The notes below the pieces were generated by a model. It saw only the letters and a list, made by a program, of their open reading frames with translations. It was not told the origin of the DNA and did no database searches. From NCBI GenBank assembly GCA_964553045.1, contig CAZKJG010000010.1, positions 37,164 through 101,163 on the forward strand: a stretch of 64,000 nucleotides of DNA. Direction: 5' to 3'. Shown one piece after another: positions 35,556 to 43,739 of the stretch (the first letter of the stretch is position 1; every line of letters starts with the position of its first letter). A program made the translations under genes and the position numbers. This DNA is from JAWLEP01 sp964553045. Lineage in GTDB: Bacteria > Fermentibacterota > Fermentibacteria > Fermentibacterales > JCC-6.

Positions 35556-37266
35556 CCGGCGCCGCCTTTCTCATGCCCTCCAGGACCAGCTGCAGACACC
35601 CTCCGCCGCGGTAGTGGTCCTCCCGCAGCCTGTAGGCCACGTCCACCGGCCCCGGGAGCAGGGGCAGGGCTCCGGCCATGTTGAAGCCGATGGCCCGGTG
35701 CTTGCGGCCTCCCAGCACCACGCTGCAGCTGAGGTGCCTGCGGCCGGAGCCCACAAGCCGCGGCCCGTCGATGAGAACCCGCCTGGAGATCCACACCGGC
35801 TCCGCGTTGCCCTCGCCGAAGGGCCGGAGCATCTGAAGCGACCGCAGCGTCTCCATGGAGACCTCCCCCTCCAGCAGCCTGCCGTCCACGTAGAGCACCG
35901 GCCCGAAGAGTCCCTCGGGGCTGCCCGCCAGCAGCTCCTCCATCCTCTCCTTCAGCGGCTGCAGGTTGTCGCGGCGCACTCGAAGCCCGGCGGCCATGTG
36001 GTGCCCGCCGAACCCCTCCAGCAGGTGGGTGGAGTCGGTGAGCAGACCGTGGATGGAAACCCCCGGAACGCTTCGGGCCGAGCCGTAGCCCATCTCCCCG
36101 TCGAAGGCCACCAGCACCGAGGGAAGGCCCCATCGCCTGGCTGCCCGGGAGCAGGCGATGCCCACCACGCCCCGGTGCCAGTCCGGACTGCCCATAACCA
36201 GGCTCCGCCGGCCGGCGACCTCCTCCCGCCGCTGCTGCACCTCGCGCCATATGTCGGATCCGATCCTGCGGCGCCGACTGTTGAGGGTGTCTATCTCCCC
36301 CGCCATGGCGGCGGCCCGGCCGGGGTCGTCCTCCATCAGCAGCTCCACGGCCATCTCCGCCCTGGCCAGCCTTCCGCAGGAATTCAGCCTGGGTCCGATC
36401 ACGAAGGCCAGCTCCCGCTCGGTGAAGTCCGCGGTGGCCACCCGTCCCGCCGAAGCCAGGGCGGCCAATCCCGCCGGAGGATTGCGCCTGATGGCGGCAA
36501 GACCCTGCCTGGCCAGCACCCTGTTGTCGCCCTTCAGGGGAACCATGTCGCACACCGTGCCCAGGGCTACCAGCCCCAGCAGCATTCCCTGCATCCCGGG
36601 GTCCATCCGTCCGGCCAGCAGACCCCTGGCCAGCTGGTAGGCCACGCCGGCCCCCGAGAGCCCCGACCACGCGGCGTCACCCTCGTCGCTCATTGACGGG
36701 TTCACAATGGCCATGGCCGGAGCGGTGCGCCGGTCGGGCCGGTGGTGGTCGGTGACCACGACATCCACTCCCCGGGCGGCCAGCGCCTCCACCTCCCCGG
36801 CCGCGTTGGTGCCGCAGTCCACCGTCACCAGAAGGCCGGCGCCGGCCTCCAGGGCGGCGGCCACCCCCCCCTCGCCCAGGCCGTAGCCCTCATCTATCCT
36901 GTGGGGAATGTGGTAGAGGGGCTTGGCTCCCGCCGCCCGCAGGACCCTGAGCATGATGACGGTGGCTGTGATGCCGTCCACGTCGTAGTCGCCGTGAACC
37001 AGGACCGTCTCCCCGGCCTCCGCCGCCCGCCGAAGCCTCTGCAGCGCCTCATCGGCTCCGGGAAGGGCCTCCGGCGGCGAGAGGGACTCCAGGGGAGCCG
37101 CCAGATGACCTCTGACGTTCTCCGGAGCCACTCCCCTGCGGGCCATCAGCATGGCCACCGGACGGGGCAGTCCCGATTCCCAGCCGGCGGGAAGCTCCCG
37201 CAGCTCCAGGCCGGGGGCGGGACGCGGCTTCCATCTGCATGACGGGTATATGGTCTCGGGTGACAT
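35545..37266 (-). CDS. recJ: Single-stranded-DNA-specific exonuclease RecJ
   Basis: A 573-residue 5'-3' exonuclease of the DHH family. The motifs are DYDVDGITAT, VDCGTN, VTDHHRP (DHH), GTVCDMVPL and, in the DHHA1 domain, GGHHMAAGL. Mn2+-dependent resection in recombination and repair. The start ATG 37266 has a weak GAGCGGA site. The 3' end of rnpB is about 40 bases upstream. It overlaps dinG by 11 bases, so the two are coupled. Confidence 0.95.
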   Translation of the reverse strand: MSPETIYPSCRWKPRPAPGLELRELPAGWESGLPRPVAMLMARRGVAPENVRGHLAAPLESLSPPEALPGADEALQRLRRAAEAGETVLVHGDYDVDGITATVIMLRVLRAAGAKPLYHIPHRIDEGYGLGEGGVAAALEAGAGLLVTVDCGTNAAGEVEALAARGVDVVVTDHHRPDRRTAPAMAIVNPSMSDEGDAAWSGLSGAGVAYQLARGLLAGRMDPGMQGMLLGLVALGTVCDMVPLKGDNRVLARQGLAAIRRNPPAGLAALASAGRVATADFTERELAFVIGPRLNSCGRLARAEMAVELLMEDDPGRAAAMAGEIDTLNSRRRRIGSDIWREVQQRREEVAGRRSLVMGSPDWHRGVVGIACSRAARRWGLPSVLVAFDGEMGYGSARSVPGVSIHGLLTDSTHLLEGFGGHHMAAGLRVRRDNLQPLKERMEELLAGSPEGLFGPVLYVDGRLLEGEVSMETLRSLQMLRPFGEGNAEPVWISRRVLIDGPRLVGSGRRHLSCSVVLGGRKHRAIGFNMAGALPLLPGPVDVAYRLREDHYRGGGCLQLVLEGMRKAAPDAG

Positions 37267-37302
37267 AATCCGCTCTGTGTTCGGGGCTCCGCGCATGCGC
37301 GC

Positions 37303-37670
37303 GGGGGAAGGCTGTAAGCCGGGTTCTGTGCGGCGCCGTTGGGCGCCCGACGGCCATCCGTCTGGGACTCCGGTCACCCGAAGCCGCGAGCGGCCAACCC
37401 GGGAGTCGGCGGGTACGGGCAGCACCCGGGCCCCGAAGGGCCTTCCCCCTATTTGGCCTTGCACCGGATGAGGTTTGCCGTGCGGGGACGGTTGCCCGCC
37501 CCCCGGTGGGCTCTTACCCCACCCTTTCACCCTTGCCGGGACGTGCCCGGCGGTCTCCTCTCTGTGGCACGTTCTCTCCGTTGCCGGAACCGGGATCTCC
37601 CCGGCATCCCGCCCTGTGGTGCCCGGACTTTCCTCCCCGGCGTTGCCGGGGCGGCCGCCCGCCTTCCCCC
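37303..37670 (-). ncRNA. rnpB: RNase P RNA (bacterial class A)
   Basis: Catalytic RNA that trims tRNA 5' ends. On the minus strand I see the conserved core GAGGAAAGTCCGGGC (rc of 37621-37635), GGGTGAAAGGGTGGGGTAAGAG, and the 3' signature AGAACCCGGCTTACAG. A perfect 10-base P1 pairs the two ends (37661-37670 with 37303-37312), and flanking GCGCGC on both sides may extend it. About 368 nt is normal for class A. No clear promoter is seen in the 30 bases between the upstream gene and P1, so it may be cut from a longer transcript. Confidence 0.95.
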
Positions 37671-37700
37671 AGCGCGCAGGCATGGGGCCTCAGTCAACTG

Positions 37701-38426
37701 TTATTCCTTCTCGGCGAAGGAGCTGTCATCCGTCCATACCACGAACCGTCCGCATATGGGGCAGGTGAAGGTCTTGCCCGCCTTTATCTCCACGGCGCTC
37801 TGGGGAGGAACGTTCGTCATGCAGCCTCCGCAGGCCCCTCGAAGCAGGCCCACGACTGCCCTTCCCTTGCCTGCGTTCCTCAGCTGCTGGTACTTGCGCA
37901 AAAATCTCTGCCTTACGCCCTCCGCCAGCCGGTCCCGGTCCTCCTCCAGGGCGGATATCTCCTCCTCCAGCTCTGCCCGCTCCTCCTCCAGCGCCTTCTT
38001 GCGCCTTTCGCAGCGGGACACGCTCTTCTCCAGCTTCTTCCTGGCCTTCTCTATCAGCTCGCCGTTCTCCTCCTCCTGGTAGAGCAGCTCCAGTATCTCG
38101 CTCTCCAGGTCGTCTATCTTCTTCTCCGCGTATTCTATCTGCTTCAGCATGGACCTGTACTCCTCGTTGGTCTTCAGGTCCAGCAGCTGCTTGCGGTACT
38201 CCACGAGCCTGTTCTCGTTCTCCCTCTTCTCGGCCTCGCACTCCCCGCGCAGCCTCTCCGCCTCCCGCAGCTCCTCCTCCACCTTCTCGTGCTCGAGCCG
38301 GCGCTGCTCCTGGTCGCGCTCGTGAATGGCAATTTCGCCGGGAATGCGCTCCAGGTCCTCTCGAAGCCTGTCCAGCTTGACGTCGAGTCTCTGCAGCTGC
38401 AGGAGCTGCTCTATGTACTCCTCCAT
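37701..38426 (-). CDS. Coiled-coil protein with C-terminal C4 zinc ribbon (CT398/zf-RING_7 family)
   Basis: 241 residues. Residues 5-175 are an almost continuous charged coiled coil. The C-terminus has two CxxC pairs (GACGGCMTN and TFTCPICGRFVVW) forming a zinc ribbon. Chlamydial CT398 of this family is linked to sigma-54 control or type III secretion. In many bacteria the gene sits near rnpB; here it ends 31 bases before rnpB. A GGAAGGG site precedes ATG 38426. Function unknown. Confidence 0.85.
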   Translation of the reverse strand: MEEYIEQLLQLQRLDVKLDRLREDLERIPGEIAIHERDQEQRRLEHEKVEEELREAERLRGECEAEKRENENRLVEYRKQLLDLKTNEEYRSMLKQIEYAEKKIDDLESEILELLYQEEENGELIEKARKKLEKSVSRCERRKKALEEERAELEEEISALEEDRDRLAEGVRQRFLRKYQQLRNAGKGRAVVGLLRGACGGCMTNVPPQSAVEIKAGKTFTCPICGRFVVWTDDSSFAEKE

Positions 38427-38492
38427 CGGGACCCTTCCAAACCGCCGCCCCGAAGCGACAACGGTATTCGGCCTAAAATGGTTTCAACACAT

Positions 38493-38524
38493 CAAAAAAG
38501 GGGTGCGCCCGAAGGCACACCCCT
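38493..38524 (-). terminator. Rho-independent terminator after the tRNA operon
   Basis: On the minus strand, an 11-base GC-rich stem with a TTCG loop is followed directly by a run of six T. It stands 60 bases after the tRNA-Val gene and should end the tRNA transcript. Confidence 0.85.
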
Positions 38525-38580
38525 GTGGGTACAAGAGGCGTCAACGGCCTCATATTCCCGCTCGCGATCCGGCAAGGCGA

Positions 38581-38657
38581 TGGTGGGCGGGACTGGATTC
38601 GAACCAGCGACCCCAAACGTGTGAAGCTTGTGCTCTAGCCAACTGAGCTACCCGCCC
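38581..38657 (-). tRNA. tRNA-Val (CAC)
   Basis: Cloverleaf on the minus strand: acceptor GGGCGGG/CCCGCCC, anticodon loop TTCACAC (anticodon CAC, reads GUG), T-arm GGTTCGAATCC, and an encoded CCA at 38581-38583. Confidence 0.95.
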
Positions 38658-38669
38658 TTCCATGGCTTC

Positions 38670-38746
38670 TGGTGGGCCCACCTGGACTCGAACCAGGGAC
38701 CGACCGGTTATGAGCCGGTGGCTCTAGCCAACTGAGCTATGGGCCC
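38670..38746 (-). tRNA. tRNA with CAU anticodon (Met or Ile2)
   Basis: Acceptor GGGCCCA/TGGGCCC, anticodon loop CTCATAA (CAU), T-arm GGTTCGAGTCC, encoded CCA. It lacks initiator features such as the three G-C pairs of the anticodon stem in the fMet arrangement. It may be elongator Met, or Ile2 with lysidine at position 34, which would read AUA, a codon that is frequent here. I cannot decide from sequence alone. Confidence 0.93.
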
Positions 38747-38907
38747 ATCCGGGTTCCGGAAAGTACTGAATGAGCCCCTACCTGTCAACTTCGAAGGGGG
38801 AATCGTTGCGATGGGGATATGGAGTCCACCATTGCGGACGGCGGAGCTTGCGGCGGCAAACTGCCTCGCTCAAATGGGTGGAGCGACAGCCGGGTGCAGT
38901 TTGCGCC

Positions 38908-39085
38908 AGCAAACTGCCTCGCTCAAGGGCCCAAGGCGATACGATACAATAGCATACGGTGCAGTTTGCACCATAGCCTACGGTGCAGTTTGCGCCAGCA
39001 AACTGCCTCGCTCAAGGGCCCAAGGCGATGCGATACAATAGCATACGGTGCAGTTTGCACCATAGCCTACGGTGCAGTTTGCGCC
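38908..39085. repeat. Two tandem 89-bp units (third partial after gap)
   Basis: Unit 1 is 38908-38996 and unit 2 is 38997-39085. I see one difference (an A/G after 'ggcgat'). Each unit contains paired inverted motifs (gcaaactgc versus gcagtttgc), a palindromic ggtgcagtttgcacc, and the left arm of the hairpin at 39200-39234. The third copy restarts at 39186 after the N run and continues to about 39218. Copy number is unknown because of the gap. Confidence 0.9.
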
Positions 39086-39185
39086 NNNNNNNNNNNNNNN
39101 NNNNNNNNNNNNNNNNNNNNNNNNNNNNNNNNNNNNNNNNNNNNNNNNNNNNNNNNNNNNNNNNNNNNNNNNNNNNNNNNNNNNN
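39086..39185. other. Assembly gap of 100 N
   Basis: Exactly 100 N inside a tandem repeat, the standard placeholder for a gap of unknown size. True length and repeat number are not known. Confidence 0.99.
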
Positions 39186-39199
39186 AGCAAACTGCCTCG

Positions 39200-39234
39200 C
39201 TCAAGGGCCCAAGGCGATGCCTTGGGCCCTTGAG
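39200..39234 (-). terminator. Perfect 16-bp inverted repeat after tRNA-Leu
   Basis: A 16-base perfect stem (CTCAAGGGCCCAAGGC and its complement) with a three-base loop, four bases after the tRNA-Leu CCA end on the minus strand. No T-run follows. It may stop or process the tRNA transcript. Its left arm is also part of the 89-bp repeat. Confidence 0.5.
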
Positions 39235-39237
39235 CCG

Positions 39238-39323
39238 TGGTACCGGAGGAGGGATTCGAACCCTCACGCCCCTGGGGGCAGCGGATTTTGAGTCCACCGC
39301 GTCTGCCGTTCCGCCACTCCGGC
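39238..39323 (-). tRNA. tRNA-Leu (CAA)
   Basis: Class II tRNA with a long variable arm (TGCCCCCAGGGGCGT), acceptor GCCGGAG/CTCCGGT, anticodon loop CTCAAAA (anticodon CAA, reads UUG), T-arm GGTTCGAATCC and encoded CCA. Confidence 0.95.
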
Positions 39324-39370
39324 ACCCGATGGGAAGGAATACGGGGAAATGCTCCGTGGGGCAAGGCCTC

Positions 39371-40687
39371 CTAGAGGGAGGAGAGGGCCATCGCCAGATC
39401 GTTGATGCCGCAGGGCCTGCTCACCCTGGCGCCGGGGGAGAGCCCCCGGCCCTTCAGCTCGAAGAGTACCTTCTCCTCGGATACGAGAAGGCAGGGGACC
39501 GACTCCTCGGACAGCACAGAAAGCAGCTCGAAGGCCCGCTCGGAGTGCCGGGGGCCGAGGTCGGCCACCACGGACTTGATGCTGCCGGCCAGGGACCGAA
39601 TCTGGTCCTCGTCGGCCTCGTCGCCGTGGACAGGGATGGGGGCGAAACCCAGCAGGCTCAGCATCTTCTCGCCGCTCTCCAGGGTCTCCTCGTCGAAACC
39701 CAGGTACATCACGGCCGGCCTTTCGCTGCTCAGGTGCAGGTGGGAGCTTACCCTCTCCTCCCGTGCGGCCTCTTCGGGCTCATCGACCTCATCGACAGAC
39801 TCGGAGGGGTCTGCAGGCTCCGGCTCACGCTCGGCCGGCCTATCCCCTGTCTCCGGAGCGGCCCCCGTGCCTGCCACTATGATGTTCTCGCTCGAGCCCA
39901 TGCGCTCGCCTCCGCGCAGGAATATCACGACGGTTGCCGGAGGTTCGATGCTTACCTCCCCCCTGCCGGCGTCGGGGATGTCGACTACCTGCGTCTCCCG
40001 CTGGCTCTCCGCCCGGGAGGCGGCCCAAACCAGTCCCGCATCGGCGAGGGCGGGAACGCTGGAGGAGATGGACACGCCCTTTGCAAGATCGTCCTCCAGG
40101 ACCTCGGGAATGCTGCCGCCCCAGTCCATCACCAGCAGGTCCTCGGAGAGGCCCTCATCCTCGTCGGATGGGGGAAGCTGCAGCAGCTCGGCGACAATGT
40201 ACCCGGAGCCGGACGCGGACATCGCATTGTCCAGGAGCCGTTTCCGGACTCCGCTCTCCGTCTCGCCTCCGCCCAGCTTCTGTGACTCGACGATCAGGTC
40301 GAGCTCGATCTTGCGGTACCCCAGCTCCATTCGCCGGCGGAACACCATGCACGATATCTTGGCGCCGGCGCTGTCTATCACCGTAGCCTTTCGCGGGTCG
40401 CCGGGTATGGTCAGATGGGGGTCTCCCCGGTTCAGTATCAGGTCGACTCCCACGCTGCCCACAGTCTTTCCCACGGCCGCGTCATGGTCCACGCCCAGCA
40501 GGTCGGCGCAGGCGCGGTTGAGCCACAGAATCCTGCCATCCTCCATGTCACGGGCCAGCAGGGCGGCCGGCATGCCCTCCAGCAGGGCGTTGCCACCGGT
40601 CCTGTCCGGCATGAACGGCAGGGCTTCGCTATCCTCCAGGTCCGACAGCTGGCCGATCAGCCTGTCCAGGTCGTGCTCAGACGGCAT
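39371..40687 (-). CDS. PAS-domain protein with degenerate receiver-like C-terminus
   Basis: 438 residues. Residues about 30-125 look like a PAS sensor (LLEGMPAALLARDMEDGRILWLNRAC, then LLGVDHDAAVGKTVGSV). The middle (150-290) has no family I know. A highly acidic linker (270-310) leads to a C-terminal receiver-like fold: PAVMYLGFDEETLESGEKMLSLLGFAP, SVVADLG where a phospho-Asp step is expected, and PCGINDLAMALSSL where the Lys step should be. No kinase or output domain is present. GGAGGAGAG stands just before ATG 40687. It is the end of a string with a GGDDF-HEAT gene, so it may work in the same pathway. Confidence 0.75.
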   Translation of the reverse strand: MPSEHDLDRLIGQLSDLEDSEALPFMPDRTGGNALLEGMPAALLARDMEDGRILWLNRACADLLGVDHDAAVGKTVGSVGVDLILNRGDPHLTIPGDPRKATVIDSAGAKISCMVFRRRMELGYRKIELDLIVESQKLGGGETESGVRKRLLDNAMSASGSGYIVAELLQLPPSDEDEGLSEDLLVMDWGGSIPEVLEDDLAKGVSISSSVPALADAGLVWAASRAESQRETQVVDIPDAGRGEVSIEPPATVVIFLRGGERMGSSENIIVAGTGAAPETGDRPAEREPEPADPSESVDEVDEPEEAAREERVSSHLHLSSERPAVMYLGFDEETLESGEKMLSLLGFAPIPVHGDEADEDQIRSLAGSIKSVVADLGPRHSERAFELLSVLSEESVPCLLVSEEKVLFELKGRGLSPGARVSRPCGINDLAMALSSL

Positions 40688-40773
40688 CTCTCCTCCGTAG
40701 TGATTTACAGCATGCGATGGCAGCGACTGATCATAAATAAATCATGTCCCGCCATCCAGGCCGCCGGAAAGTG

Positions 40774-42744
40774 TCAGCCCTGGCGGCGGCGCAGCATACC
40801 CAGCACCGCCCTGGAGGCCTCCACCCTAACCTCCCTGGAGGGGCTCCTCAGGAAATCCTCCAGCAATACTCCCGGATTCACGGTCCGCGAGCGGCTGAGC
40901 CAGCGGAGAAAGGCCATGGTAGCCCCCCTGTGCATCCGCAGGCTTCCGCTTCGAAGCCTGCCCACCAGGTCCAGGGCTCGCCGGGAATCCGCCTCCACGC
41001 CGCAGGTCTGCAGAACCCTCAGCAGAAGTTCCAGGTCGAAGCCCTCCATGTACGCCAGCGCCCCCAGAAGCCGGGCCTCAGCGTCCCCGCCGGCCAGTCG
41101 GCCCAGGCTCTCCAGCCCCTGCAGGCGCGCCCTGTTCCATCTGGCGCCCCGGTGTATTCCGCCGGCCAGAGCCGCGGCCAGGCCGTCCCGGGTGGCCGGC
41201 TTCAGCCCCTGGGGGCGCAGCAGGCGCATCCATCGCAGCGGCAGCCCGCTGGTGGGGCCGTCGGGCCCGTGGGCGCAGAGTGTTTCCAGCACGGCGGCGG
41301 CGGCGGGTTCTCCGCCGCAGACCAGAAGCGCCTGCCAGGCCCGGGAGCGGGGACGGTATTCCGAATCCCCCGCCAGCCCGGCAAGGGCGGCTGCCGCCTC
41401 CCGCGGCGCCAGCATGGCCAGGGCCTCCAGGGCGGCACCACGCTCCTCCACCAGGTCCCGCCCCCTGCCTCCGGGGTGGTCCCGCATCGCCTCGTTCAGA
41501 AGGAACTCCCACAGGCCGGTGCATCCGGCGGTTCCCATTCCCCTGAGGGCCTGCCTTCGAACCCAGGTGCTGGACTCCTCCCGCACAAGGGCCTGCAGTC
41601 CGGGCCCCAGCTCCGGCCCTCCCAGAGCGGCCGCCGCCTCCACCGACCTGCTTCTGACGTGGGGACTCGCATCCTGCAGGGCCTGCATGAGAGCCGGAAG
41701 CGCCTCCTTCGCGCCGCAGGCCCCGAGGGCGTAGGCCGCGCTCTTGCGAAGGTCGGCGCAGGCGTCGCCCTTCAGAACCGCCACCAGCCCCCGGACCGCC
41801 TCCAGGTCTCCGGAGAAGCCGCAGGCCTCCACCAGCGCCTTGGCCTGGCGGACGCCTCCCGCCAGTCCCTCACCCACCGCCAGGAGGGAGAGCATGCTCT
41901 CCAGCTGGGGAAGCTCCCGGCCGACGTTCAACCTGCCCCTGGCCTCGCCGCGCAGGCTCTTCTTTGCCCGGCCGGCCGCCTCGGCCAGCTCCTCCGGCGA
42001 GGAGCCGTCGCCGGGACCGACCATCACGCTGCTGACGTCCAGGAACTCGAAAAAACGGAAACAGCCCCGCCTGTCCAGGGTCTCTATGCCGCCGGCCGCC
42101 CGGTCCGTCTCGTCGTAGAAACCGGGGCTTCGGCTGCGGAACTCCTCCAGTGCGGCCTCCACCGCATCCCGCAGCTCTTCCCGGGGGCCCACGCATACGA
42201 AGTCGTCGCCGCCTACGTGGGCGGCCGTGCATCCCCGCGGCATGCGCCGGGAGAGTATCTCGGCCAGAAGCCTTATTACGGCGTCGCCACGGGAGAAGCC
42301 GTAGTAGTCGTTGAACGGCTTGAAGCTGCGGATGTCCACGTAGGCCGCCGCCTCCCCGCGGTCCAGGACCTTCTGGCGCAGGGCGGCCCGGACGGCGCTG
42401 TTTCCGGGGAGTCCGGTGAGGGGACTGGTCTGCAGCATGCGCTCCATCCCCGCCAGAACGGCCTCGCTCACCAGTCGCAGCTCCTCCAGTCCGCAGGTCG
42501 GGGGCAGGAAGCCCCAGCAGCCGGCCCTCGCCCACTCCTCGCCGCCTTCGCCGAGGACGAGCCAGGGCAACGGGCCGGGAGGCGCGGCCCGCCGAAGGGC
42601 CCTCAGCGCGGACTCCGGCGCGATCTCCCCGTCCACCAGCACCATACCCGGGCGGACCTCGGCCTCGTCCAGCGGGGGAAGGCGGCTCCAGGGGGGACGC
42701 GAGGCGCCCAGCCGGAACACGCCGGCGAGGGGGCCGCTATCCAT
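40774..42744 (-). CDS. GGDEF-like (GGDDF) domain fused to HEAT repeats
   Basis: 656 residues. Residues 20-90 resemble a short receiver-like fold. Residues about 105-270 are a GGDEF-family domain: SPLTGLPGNSAVRAAL, VDIRSFKPFNDYYGFSRGD (substrate Asn and Asp kept) and HVGGDDFVCVG near residue 180, with GGDDF replacing GGDEF. Residues about 290-650 are HEAT-type helical repeats (LRKSAAYALGACGAKEALPAL, VRSRSVEAAAALGGPELGPGL and similar). GGDDF occurs in proteins thought to bind rather than make c-di-GMP, but activity is open. ATG 42744 overlaps the upstream CNNM gene by eight bases. Confidence 0.85.
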   Translation of the reverse strand: MDSGPLAGVFRLGASRPPWSRLPPLDEAEVRPGMVLVDGEIAPESALRALRRAAPPGPLPWLVLGEGGEEWARAGCWGFLPPTCGLEELRLVSEAVLAGMERMLQTSPLTGLPGNSAVRAALRQKVLDRGEAAAYVDIRSFKPFNDYYGFSRGDAVIRLLAEILSRRMPRGCTAAHVGGDDFVCVGPREELRDAVEAALEEFRSRSPGFYDETDRAAGGIETLDRRGCFRFFEFLDVSSVMVGPGDGSSPEELAEAAGRAKKSLRGEARGRLNVGRELPQLESMLSLLAVGEGLAGGVRQAKALVEACGFSGDLEAVRGLVAVLKGDACADLRKSAAYALGACGAKEALPALMQALQDASPHVRSRSVEAAAALGGPELGPGLQALVREESSTWVRRQALRGMGTAGCTGLWEFLLNEAMRDHPGGRGRDLVEERGAALEALAMLAPREAAAALAGLAGDSEYRPRSRAWQALLVCGGEPAAAAVLETLCAHGPDGPTSGLPLRWMRLLRPQGLKPATRDGLAAALAGGIHRGARWNRARLQGLESLGRLAGGDAEARLLGALAYMEGFDLELLLRVLQTCGVEADSRRALDLVGRLRSGSLRMHRGATMAFLRWLSRSRTVNPGVLLEDFLRSPSREVRVEASRAVLGMLRRRQG

Positions 42745-43738
42745 CGAAGAGCCTCAGCCGGGCAGAGGACTCGGCAAGGGCCAGCTCACCCACCGGTTCG
42801 GAGACCGCCGGTCCCTCGCCCCCCAGGACGGCGTCCACCATGGAGTCCACGGTCAGAAGCCCCATGGGCTGACCCGTCTTCCCCATGACCACCCCGGCCG
42901 GAGAGCTGACCCGCTCCATCTCGAATATCGCCCTGGCGGCGCCCGTACGGCGCCGGAAGTAGGGAAGTGGGTCGGTTACCGACAGCGGGTCCTGGCGGCC
43001 CCGCAGCCGCAGCAGCTCGTGAGTGCGGACGTAGCCGACCAGCGTCCTGCCGTCCGCCTCGTACACCAGCAGGAAGGGGCTGGATGACTCCCTGGCGCTT
43101 CGCTGAAGCGACGCCCTGCTCTGGTCGGTGGTTATGGAGGGGGCGGAGTCCAGCGGAGCCATGTGCTCGTAGACGGTGTCCGTAGCCATCTCCAGCATGC
43201 GGCTGGCCTCCTCGCCCCTTACGCCGCCGGAGGCCGCCAGCATCCCCCGCACCTCCTCGCGGCTCTCGAAGAAGCGCGAAGGACCGCCTCCGCCGGTGAT
43301 CAGCCCGGACAGACCCTCGGCCGCCAGGATCACGGGGTACAGGAGGTAGCGCAGCCCGGTGAGGACCGGGGAGAGGCCGTCCACTATCCTGTTGCGGGTG
43401 GCGAAGAACAGCCTCTTGGGCATCACCTCTCCCGCCACCAGGATCACGACCGTAGTCAGGGCAACGGAGAGGCCCTCCGCCAGCTGCCCTCCGGCACTCC
43501 GGCCTATGCCGGCGCCCACTGTGGAGGCCAGAACGTTGCCCACGTTGGTGGTGACCAGCGTGGTGGAGAGGAAGTACCTGGGCCGCGACATTATGCGTAC
43601 GGCCATCGCCGCCAGGGAGCTCCCCCGCCTCATCCTGGAGTAGGCGGCTATTCGGCTGGCGCCCGAGAAGGCTATCTCGCTTCCGCTGCCCAGTATGGAC
43701 AGGGCCAGCCCCAGCAGGAACAGAAGGCCCAGCAGCAC
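42737..43738 (-). CDS. CNNM/CorC-family membrane protein (DUF21 + CBS)
   Basis: About 333 residues. The N-terminal DUF21 domain has four hydrophobic segments, with motif GSGSEIAFSGASR in the first, LVTTNVGNVLAST, and VAGEVMPKRLFFATRN. CBS-like parts follow (SPFLLVYEADGRTLVGYVRTH). CNNM/CorC proteins transport or sense Mg2+ and other cations. There is no C-terminal CorC_HlyC domain, so it is shorter than its upstream paralogue. I take GTG 43738 with AGGGGGG upstream; GTG 43768 would overlap the previous gene by 29 bases. The two paralogues are adjacent and may form a heterodimer. Confidence 0.85.
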   Translation of the reverse strand: MLLGLLFLLGLALSILGSGSEIAFSGASRIAAYSRMRRGSSLAAMAVRIMSRPRYFLSTTLVTTNVGNVLASTVGAGIGRSAGGQLAEGLSVALTTVVILVAGEVMPKRLFFATRNRIVDGLSPVLTGLRYLLYPVILAAEGLSGLITGGGGPSRFFESREEVRGMLAASGGVRGEEASRMLEMATDTVYEHMAPLDSAPSITTDQSRASLQRSARESSSPFLLVYEADGRTLVGYVRTHELLRLRGRQDPLSVTDPLPYFRRRTGAARAIFEMERVSSPAGVVMGKTGQPMGLLTVDSMVDAVLGGEGPAVSEPVGELALAESSARLRLFDG

Positions 43739-43739
43739 G

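Larger units (their letters stand above)
38747..39237. other. Gene-free tRNA spacer with repeats and assembly gap
   Basis: No gene is supported here. The stretch holds a GC-poor 60-base left part, two exact or near-exact 89-base repeat units, a 100-N gap, a third partial unit and a perfect inverted repeat. Open frames through it include N and are artefacts. Confidence 0.8.

Noticed and set aside
38908..39218. Possible CRISPR array
   Set aside because: Units are contiguous 89-bp tandem copies with no unique spacers and no cas genes nearby.
38819..40285. Plus-strand open frame running across the N gap into the PAS gene
   Set aside because: It contains undefined bases, spans tRNA and repeat sequence, and lies antisense to a supported gene.
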